From: a virus
DNA length: 33,088 nucleotides
Reading direction: 5' to 3' (one strand)
Virus record (IMG/VR): IMGVR_UViG_3300032180_000027
Span: 1-33,088 of that record
The notes under the pieces were generated by a model, which made no database searches, was not told the DNA's origin, and saw nothing but the letters and a program-made list of their open reading frames with translations. The translations under genes and the position numbers were made by a program. Shown here in pieces: positions 28,184 to 33,088 of the stretch (position 1 is the first letter of the stretch; every line of letters begins with the position of its first letter).

Positions 28184-28367
28184 CCCACTGCCCGACGAGC
28201 ATCCGCTGGCCGGACCTATCAAGGAATTGCTTCCCGAGCGCGAGGAGTGGCCGCCAAAGGAATTAGGAACGACGAAGGCACAGCGGCGCGACAAGGTTAC
28301 GGTAAAGTTTCCGGTGCCTGGAATGGACGTGCTTAAGGCGATGCTGAACAAAGAGAATCCTCAATGA
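28056..28367 (+). CDS. Single-pass membrane protein of the head region
   Basis: 103 residues from a GTG six bases after AAGGAGG, a strong start. An N-terminal membrane helix (LHLQSLLLPGVLATLLIL) leads into a helical charged region (KHLLDRLLAKHGIDPLPDE, LAGPIKELLPEREEW) and ends KFPVPGMDVLKAMLNKE. Its TGA overlaps the LAGLIDADG gene start. Membrane proteins in this region are unusual; it may anchor assembly intermediates or be an early exclusion factor. Confidence 0.6.
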   Translation: MELHLQSLLLPGVLATLLILREWQNSRTIKHLLDRLLAKHGIDPLPDEHPLAGPIKELLPEREEWPPKELGTTKAQRRDKVTVKFPVPGMDVLKAMLNKENPQ

Positions 28368-28774
28368 TGAACTGGTCTTACATAGGCGGCTTTTTCGATG
28401 GAGAAGGAACTATTTCTGTGCCTATGGGCTACGAAAAATTAAAGAGGCCAGTAGTTATTATTTATCAGTCGGAAAAGGCACCATTGTTAGCTATCCAGCA
28501 ATTCATGGTTGATTTTGGGATTGAATGCTATCTTCACGAGACGCATTATAAAAACAACTGGACAAAAAAGGCAATCTTCAGATTGCAACCAAAAACGCTA
28601 AACGATGTTAGGAAATTTCTGTACCACGTTTTCCCGCATTTAATACTAAAGCGCCAACTAGCAGAGGATTCGTGGAGATGGGCAAGAGCCTATCCGGCTT
28701 TAACTAGACGGCAAAACGGAAGAATGCAGACCGCCGCTAAAATGGAATATCTGAGGAAACGATGGGCGCGTTAG
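28364..28774 (+). CDS. LAGLIDADG homing endonuclease
   Basis: 136 residues with one LAGLIDADG motif at the start, SYIGGFFDGEGTI (5-17), the catalytic acid being Asp12 or Glu14. One motif implies it works as a homodimer. The rest has the usual saddle fold features (KRPVVIIYQSEKAPLLAI, FGIECYLHET, AIFRLQPKTLNDVRKFL) and a basic C-terminus. It is free-standing, squeezed between a small gene and the portal with overlaps on both sides, a typical site for mobile nuclease insertion. No intron or intein sequence surrounds it. Confidence 0.85.
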   Translation: MMNWSYIGGFFDGEGTISVPMGYEKLKRPVVIIYQSEKAPLLAIQQFMVDFGIECYLHETHYKNNWTKKAIFRLQPKTLNDVRKFLYHVFPHLILKRQLAEDSWRWARAYPALTRRQNGRMQTAAKMEYLRKRWAR

Positions 28775-31128
28775 GCGGAATGCTTGGCGGTCTACGTTCC
28801 ATATTCAAAGGCGGGGATAAACCTGTTCGGGATGAGCTTTCTAAAGAACCAAAAAAGCCGCTAGAGGGTTATCCAAATTTCAAAGATAAGAGAGAAAGAA
28901 TCAAATGGTTGATAGACCATTTTTACTTTGAATGCGCCTACGAAAAGATTCAGCTACACAGGAAATGGTTTCGCAATCGCCTGTTTTTTGGCGGCTATCA
29001 CGATAATGTTCTATCAGATGTGGGGATGAGTTTCGATGCCATCGGCATCAACTCCGGGGAATACTCTTTTGCTTCCAACTACTATCGCAGTTACATCCGC
29101 TACGGAGCGGCGATGTACGTGCAGACGGCCCCTGAGTTCATAGCGCAACCGACAAGCGGTGACCCGGAATCGCAAGGCGTAGCGGAAGCGGCGCGGGCCG
29201 TGCTTGACATCCAGAAAGAGAATGTGGGCTATGACGCTATCCGAGCAATGGAAGCGTTCAACCTTCGGACGGATGGCAACTCTTTCCGCTATTCTTACTA
29301 CTCTGTTGACCCACGCTATGGCTTTCAGACCGTTCCTGTTTATGAGGATGTGGAAGTCGAGATAGACGGCGGTACATGGCAGTGCCCAGTTTGCCAAATG
29401 CAAGGCGAAGGGCATCAGGAGGTTTGCCCGAATTGCGGACCTGGCTCACCCTACCCGATTCAGAATAATCCGCCGACAAAGGCCACGATTCCAGCGGTTA
29501 AAGGAAAAGTAGCTTACCCGCGAGGGCAGGAAGTCTGCGAAGTCGTTAACTCTTTCGAGGTATATGTCCGCTCGTCTGTAAAAACGCTATGGCAGGCTCC
29601 GTATCTACTTCGCGTGAGGATGGTAGATAATGTAGCTCTACAAGCCACATTTCCAAAATCTACGATTACAAGCGGCTACGTTCCTGGCGACACAGTGAAT
29701 GCTTCCGAGGACATCGGGCTAATCTACCAGCAAGCCATTCCGGATTTGCCGAATGACCCAACCCAATATCCCGGCTGGTATGAACGCTCGACGGCGCAAT
29801 CGAAAACTCCCCTCATTGAGGGCTGGCTGCGGCCCAGCCAGTATTACTTCGACAAGGAACTCATAAAGGAGTTCCCTGATGGCATGTATGCGGCAAAAGC
29901 CGAAGATAATCTGCTAACAACCCGCAACGAGTCGATGGACGACCACTGGACACATTTCAAGCATATCCCAGTGGATGGAAGGTTCTGGGGCGATGGTGAC
30001 GACGATCTAATTCCCGAGCAGATGCTTTACGATGCCACCGACCGTATGCTTTTGCGCCATGTAGACTTCAACACTATGCCGCTCATGATGATTGACGCGC
30101 AGCGCAGCGACAAGAATTCCTGGATTAACGATGCTGCAAATATAGTGGAATTGAAGAATCTTGGCACAAAGAGCATCGAGCAGGCTGCAAAGTGGTTTCC
30201 GGGCGGACAGATTTCCTCGGATGTATGGAACTGGCGGCAAACCCGCTTGCAGAATATGCAGTTCCACAGCGGGGTATCTCCTGCCGCAATTGGCCAGCCA
30301 GCTCCCGGCAATCCTACCTTTGGTGGGCAGGAAAATGCTGTAGCACGAAGCCAATCCATGCTGGGACCGCTCCAGCTTCTCTATAAAGAGGCAAACGAAC
30401 TTTGGGCCGTGCAGATGTTGAAGCTTGCGGCAAACAACTGGCTAGATGACCGCGTACAGGCCACGATGGGCGTTAATGGCCAGTGGGAATTCAAGAAGTT
30501 GCGCGGTGAATTGCTGGATATGGACCGGGTGCGGGTTCAGGCGAGAATCATTCCATTTGACCCATCAAAGGTGGATACGTTCAATCAGGCGATTGCCGTT
30601 GGAGCCTTTAATCCCCAGTTGCCTCCAGTAGTCCGCAGAAAGGCTTTGGAGCTTCACCAGTTGCCGGTCGAACTCGATGAATTCAATGAGGATGCGAAGG
30701 TACAGCAAAAGGAAATAGAGCAAATCAAGCAAGGCGGCAAACCCCAGCCTATTCCCTTTGTTCAGAACGATATGGCGCATATGCAAACGCTGAAGAACTG
30801 GATGAACTCGGATGAATACGACACCCAGCCGCCCGAAGTAAAAGCCGAGGCGTTCAATCACTTCACGATGCATATGCGGAACATGCAAACCGCGCAGCAA
30901 GCGATGGCGGCGATTCAAGGAACTCAGGAGCAGCAACCCGGGCAAGGCCAAGAACAGAATCCTAATGCCAACCCACAGTTTCGTCACGATAGGGCAGTAA
31001 AAGGACAAGCAGCTAAACCAAATAGGCCGCAACCGCCTGGTGGCAACCAGAACGGAGCGCAGAATGGTGGACGGCGCGGTATGAGCGAGAGCGCCCAGCA
31101 GAAACGTAGAAACGGGCACACCCGATGA
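28762..31128 (+). CDS. Portal protein with inserted zinc ribbon
   Basis: 788 residues, long for a portal. The order (head-proximal basic start, then FECAYEKIQLHRKWFRNRLFF, YRSYIRYGAAMYVQTAPEF, a middle clip/stem region, SGVSPAAIGQ and a long Gln/Asn-rich C-terminal tail) fits a dodecameric portal of the SPP1/podovirus type. Within residues 206-227 lies a zinc ribbon: CPVC (208-211) and CPNC (222-225). It forms the DNA entry channel at one vertex of the capsid and docks terminase. Position after terminase and before scaffold and capsid supports the call. ATG overlaps the LAGLIDADG gene. Confidence 0.85.
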   Translation: MGALGGMLGGLRSIFKGGDKPVRDELSKEPKKPLEGYPNFKDKRERIKWLIDHFYFECAYEKIQLHRKWFRNRLFFGGYHDNVLSDVGMSFDAIGINSGEYSFASNYYRSYIRYGAAMYVQTAPEFIAQPTSGDPESQGVAEAARAVLDIQKENVGYDAIRAMEAFNLRTDGNSFRYSYYSVDPRYGFQTVPVYEDVEVEIDGGTWQCPVCQMQGEGHQEVCPNCGPGSPYPIQNNPPTKATIPAVKGKVAYPRGQEVCEVVNSFEVYVRSSVKTLWQAPYLLRVRMVDNVALQATFPKSTITSGYVPGDTVNASEDIGLIYQQAIPDLPNDPTQYPGWYERSTAQSKTPLIEGWLRPSQYYFDKELIKEFPDGMYAAKAEDNLLTTRNESMDDHWTHFKHIPVDGRFWGDGDDDLIPEQMLYDATDRMLLRHVDFNTMPLMMIDAQRSDKNSWINDAANIVELKNLGTKSIEQAAKWFPGGQISSDVWNWRQTRLQNMQFHSGVSPAAIGQPAPGNPTFGGQENAVARSQSMLGPLQLLYKEANELWAVQMLKLAANNWLDDRVQATMGVNGQWEFKKLRGELLDMDRVRVQARIIPFDPSKVDTFNQAIAVGAFNPQLPPVVRRKALELHQLPVELDEFNEDAKVQQKEIEQIKQGGKPQPIPFVQNDMAHMQTLKNWMNSDEYDTQPPEVKAEAFNHFTMHMRNMQTAQQAMAAIQGTQEQQPGQGQEQNPNANPQFRHDRAVKGQAAKPNRPQPPGGNQNGAQNGGRRGMSESAQQKRRNGHTR

Positions 31129-31134
31129 AATTTC

Positions 31135-31164
31135 TTGACTTACCGTTTGAAAGGAGTCTATAAC
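31135..31164 (+). promoter_or_regulatory. Promoter for scaffold/capsid genes
   Basis: TTGACT (31135-31140) and TATAAC (31159-31164), 18 bases apart, match five of six consensus positions each. Seven bases separate the -10 from the ATG at 31172, so the mRNA should start at or next to that ATG. AAAGGAG at 31150-31156 is too far upstream to serve as SD and would not be in the transcript. Confidence 0.65.
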
Positions 31165-31171
31165 TTAGCCC

Positions 31172-32053
31172 ATGAGTGAAGCCCTGAGCTTTACCGAGTT
31201 GGAATCCACAGCAAAGTCTGCGACCTCTGAAACGCAGACCACGACTGCGGAAACGTCCAAAGCCACCGAAGTTGCGGTTGAGGACAGCAAATCCCAATTC
31301 ACCGAAGCGGACGTTTTAGCCTACCAGCAACTCGTTGCTGCCGGGATAACACCCGAAACAGCCGAGCAGTTCAAGCAGGCAAAGACGGCGATGGATAACC
31401 TTCCTTCGCTGCTCAAGAACAATCCCGATGCCTTGCTTGATGAGATTCAGAAGAACGACCCGGCTCTGCACGACGAGCTGATTACGCGAATCTCTGACCG
31501 CTGGTTTGAGCAAAAAGGCAAACGCGAGTACGAAGCCCTCCAGAAAAAGAACGGCAACGGGAGCAGAGTTGCCGAATCGGAACCGGACCCACGGGTTGAC
31601 AAGCTAGAACGAGAAGTAGCCGCGATGAAGGCCAAGGAGCAGGCCGACCTCACCGCCCGCCAGCAAGCGCAAATCAGCGAAAGCTATAACAAGGCGTTTG
31701 ACGGATTGGTGGCGAAGTTGCCTGAAAATCTTGGCGAAGACAAGCGCGATTACATCCGCTTGAAAGCGGAAAAGCTGCTGTGGAACGACCCCGCAGCCCG
31801 CGAGCGAGTCAACAAAGGCGTGTTTACCGACGTTCCGAAATACTTCGCTGAAGCATCCAAGCGCGTAACTGCTGAAACCAAGACCGCTGCAAACAAAGAG
31901 CATGAAGCCCGCCAAGGCGTTGAAGCGCGTGGAGCTAGAAGTGTCGTTCCCGCAGCCGAAAACGTAGCAGGCGCGGCCAAGGAAAATGCTCCCGGCGTTG
32001 ACCCCATCTGGGGCGACATCACCGCCGACGAAATCAAGAACGCCTACAAATAG
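31172..32053 (+). CDS. Head scaffolding protein
   Basis: 293 residues, Ala/Glu/Lys-rich and mostly helical, as expected of a scaffold. The N-terminus is Thr/Ser/Glu-rich; the middle has FTEADVLAYQQLVAAG, a coiled-coil stretch (VDKLEREVAAMKAKEQADLT) and the C-terminus is basic to mixed, ending WGDITADEIKNAYK, the end usually contacting capsid protein. Placed between portal and capsid, the standard order. Scaffold guides capsid assembly and then leaves. Translation probably begins on a leaderless mRNA from promoter 31135-31164. Confidence 0.8.
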   Translation: MSEALSFTELESTAKSATSETQTTTAETSKATEVAVEDSKSQFTEADVLAYQQLVAAGITPETAEQFKQAKTAMDNLPSLLKNNPDALLDEIQKNDPALHDELITRISDRWFEQKGKREYEALQKKNGNGSRVAESEPDPRVDKLEREVAAMKAKEQADLTARQQAQISESYNKAFDGLVAKLPENLGEDKRDYIRLKAEKLLWNDPAARERVNKGVFTDVPKYFAEASKRVTAETKTAANKEHEARQGVEARGARSVVPAAENVAGAAKENAPGVDPIWGDITADEIKNAYK

Positions 32054-32075
32054 CAGCGGCCTCTAGCAGGCCCAA

Positions 32076-33088
32076 ATGGGACAATTCGATCTTTCCGCAG
32101 CAGACCCAATCTTCAAGACTGTCTTTTCTCCCCGTGTGACAAAGCAATTCAACACGGCACCTGTGCTTTGGAACGATGTATTTGAAGGCACGGGCACGAT
32201 GATTTCCAACCGTGGGCTTGAAATTCCCGTCCACATGGCGCCTAACGGGGCGCATACCTGGTACGCCGATGGCGGCGCATTGCCTGGTGGGGATTCTGAA
32301 AAGCTCTCCCGTGCGCTTGTGGGCTTCTATAGCTATGCCAAAACAATTCAGTTCACTGGCGCAGCTTTGGATGCTGGAGGGGGTGGCGATGCAACCAATT
32401 ATGTGAAGTCGCTCGGTTTCAACGTCAGGAACGGCGTTGTGCAGGCCATAAAAGAACTCAACTACTACAGCTTCCTTGATGGCACGGGCATTTTGGGCAA
32501 GATGAACAACACCACCACGCCCTCGACAGTGGCAAACACCACGCTCGACGTGACGGGAACGGGTGACGGCGCAAGGTATCTGCGGTCCGGGCAATTCATC
32601 AACGTCTATACCGGCACCACGACCCCGGTGAAGTTTTCGGCGCAGATTGTTAGCGTGAACAACACACTTGGCGCGGCTGGCACGATTGCGAATACTTCGG
32701 CTGGCGGCAACGTCACGATCACGATTGGTCCCGCATCTTCGGCAACGGCGATTGCGGTCGGCGATGCGATTGTTTCCGCTTCTGGCGCTACGGCTGGCTC
32801 CGCCGACTCCTTCAACAAGGCAATGGCGGGACTTAAGGTAATTGTGGACAACGGCACATTTGCCGTGAACTTCCAGAACATCAACCGGGTAAACAACCCG
32901 CAATACAACGCAAACGTCATTCCGCTTTCGGGAACTCCGGCGCTGACACGCGACCATCTGCGGCGCGGTATCTGGCTTATTCAGCAGGCACGCGGCGCGG
33001 TGGACTTGAATAAGCTGCGCATCTGGAGCCACGGCGCCCAGCTTCATGCCTATGCGGATATGGGTTGGACGCTCAAGCAGTTCAATGG
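32076..33088 (+). CDS. Major capsid protein (partial, runs off the window)
   Basis: 337 residues visible, no stop. The start GQFDLSAADPIFKTVFSP and VLWNDVFEGTG read as a capsid N-terminus; YFxF-like middle (LVGFYSYAKTIQFTGAALDA), VVQAIKELNYYSFLDGTG, then a beta-rich insert at about residues 155-240, and DHLRRGIWLIQQARGAVDLN follow, in keeping with an HK97-like fold. Position directly after scaffold supports it. No SD precedes the ATG, so translation may be coupled to the scaffold gene 22 bases upstream. Confidence 0.8.
   Translation, partial: MGQFDLSAADPIFKTVFSPRVTKQFNTAPVLWNDVFEGTGTMISNRGLEIPVHMAPNGAHTWYADGGALPGGDSEKLSRALVGFYSYAKTIQFTGAALDAGGGGDATNYVKSLGFNVRNGVVQAIKELNYYSFLDGTGILGKMNNTTTPSTVANTTLDVTGTGDGARYLRSGQFINVYTGTTTPVKFSAQIVSVNNTLGAAGTIANTSAGGNVTITIGPASSATAIAVGDAIVSASGATAGSADSFNKAMAGLKVIVDNGTFAVNFQNINRVNNPQYNANVIPLSGTPALTRDHLRRGIWLIQQARGAVDLNKLRIWSHGAQLHAYADMGWTLKQFN

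Noticed and set aside
32034-33047. 337-codon open frame on the minus strand opposite the capsid gene
   Set aside because: The plus-strand frame has capsid-like sequence and fits gene order; the minus frame is an open antisense shadow rich in Arg/Cys/His without motifs.
1-33088. CRISPR array, integrase, transposase or att sites
   Set aside because: No regularly spaced repeats, no tyrosine or serine recombinase motifs and no insertion-sequence ends were seen, so lysogeny or mobility by these means is not supported in this window.

Overview
The window is a 33 kb internal piece of a tailed double-stranded DNA phage genome (Caudoviricetes), probably an environmental contig. It runs off the sequence at both ends: a structural gene is cut on the left and the major capsid gene is cut on the right. 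Nearly every base is coding, genes are short and commonly joined by ATGA, GTGA or TGATG overlaps, and the hallmark genes are phage genes: terminase large subunit, portal, scaffold, capsid, Bet/RecT annealing protein, HNH nucleases and a C5 methyltransferase. No integrase, transposase, tRNA, rRNA or CRISPR array was found. Several secreted-type proteins end their signal peptides in A-x-A-Q, a style common in Acidobacteria, so an acidobacterial soil host is my best guess; this is inference from sequence style, not from a database search.

Layout. (1) 1-9161, rightward: tail-fibre/tailspike cassette of six complete genes, four of which begin with a Sec-type signal peptide and encode cysteine-rich beta-rich proteins. 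(2) 9178-10719, rightward: a cluster of small membrane proteins (holin-like candidates), one of which has only an ATT codon behind a strong Shine-Dalgarno site. (3) 10670-20999, leftward: a long operon of about 30 mostly tiny genes, read from a good promoter at 21021-21049. It carries Bet/RecT, two HNH proteins, a C5 methyltransferase, many small zinc-ribbon proteins, tiny membrane proteins and, last, a Tlde1/DUF2778 L,D-transpeptidase-like protein that may act on host peptidoglycan. (4) 21115-24198, rightward: a small HTH regulator, a PD-(D/E)xK-like nuclease, small early proteins and an HTH protein that may be the small terminase. (5) 24199-24396: a non-coding stretch with an inverted repeat and three GTGGTCCC repeats, a candidate for packaging-site and operator functions. 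(6) 24397-33088, rightward: a ribbon-helix-helix protein, terminase large subunit, a gene with a Tat motif, a cysteine-rich protein, a LAGLIDADG homing endonuclease, a zinc-ribbon-bearing portal, scaffold and capsid.

How it fits together. Two divergent units leave the 21000-21126 region, as in a phage early switch: leftward recombination/DNA-modification genes and a rightward regulator. Packaging and head genes follow to the right; on the (probably circular or permuted) genome the tail genes would lie between the capsid gene and the left end of this window. Four rightward genes have promoter-like -10 elements placed 6-7 bases before the start codon, suggesting leaderless mRNAs. The most unusual features are the exported, cysteine-rich tail-fibre-like proteins, the leaderless-promoter pattern, the Tat-motif protein in the packaging block, the zinc ribbon in the portal, and several genes with odd or broken starts.
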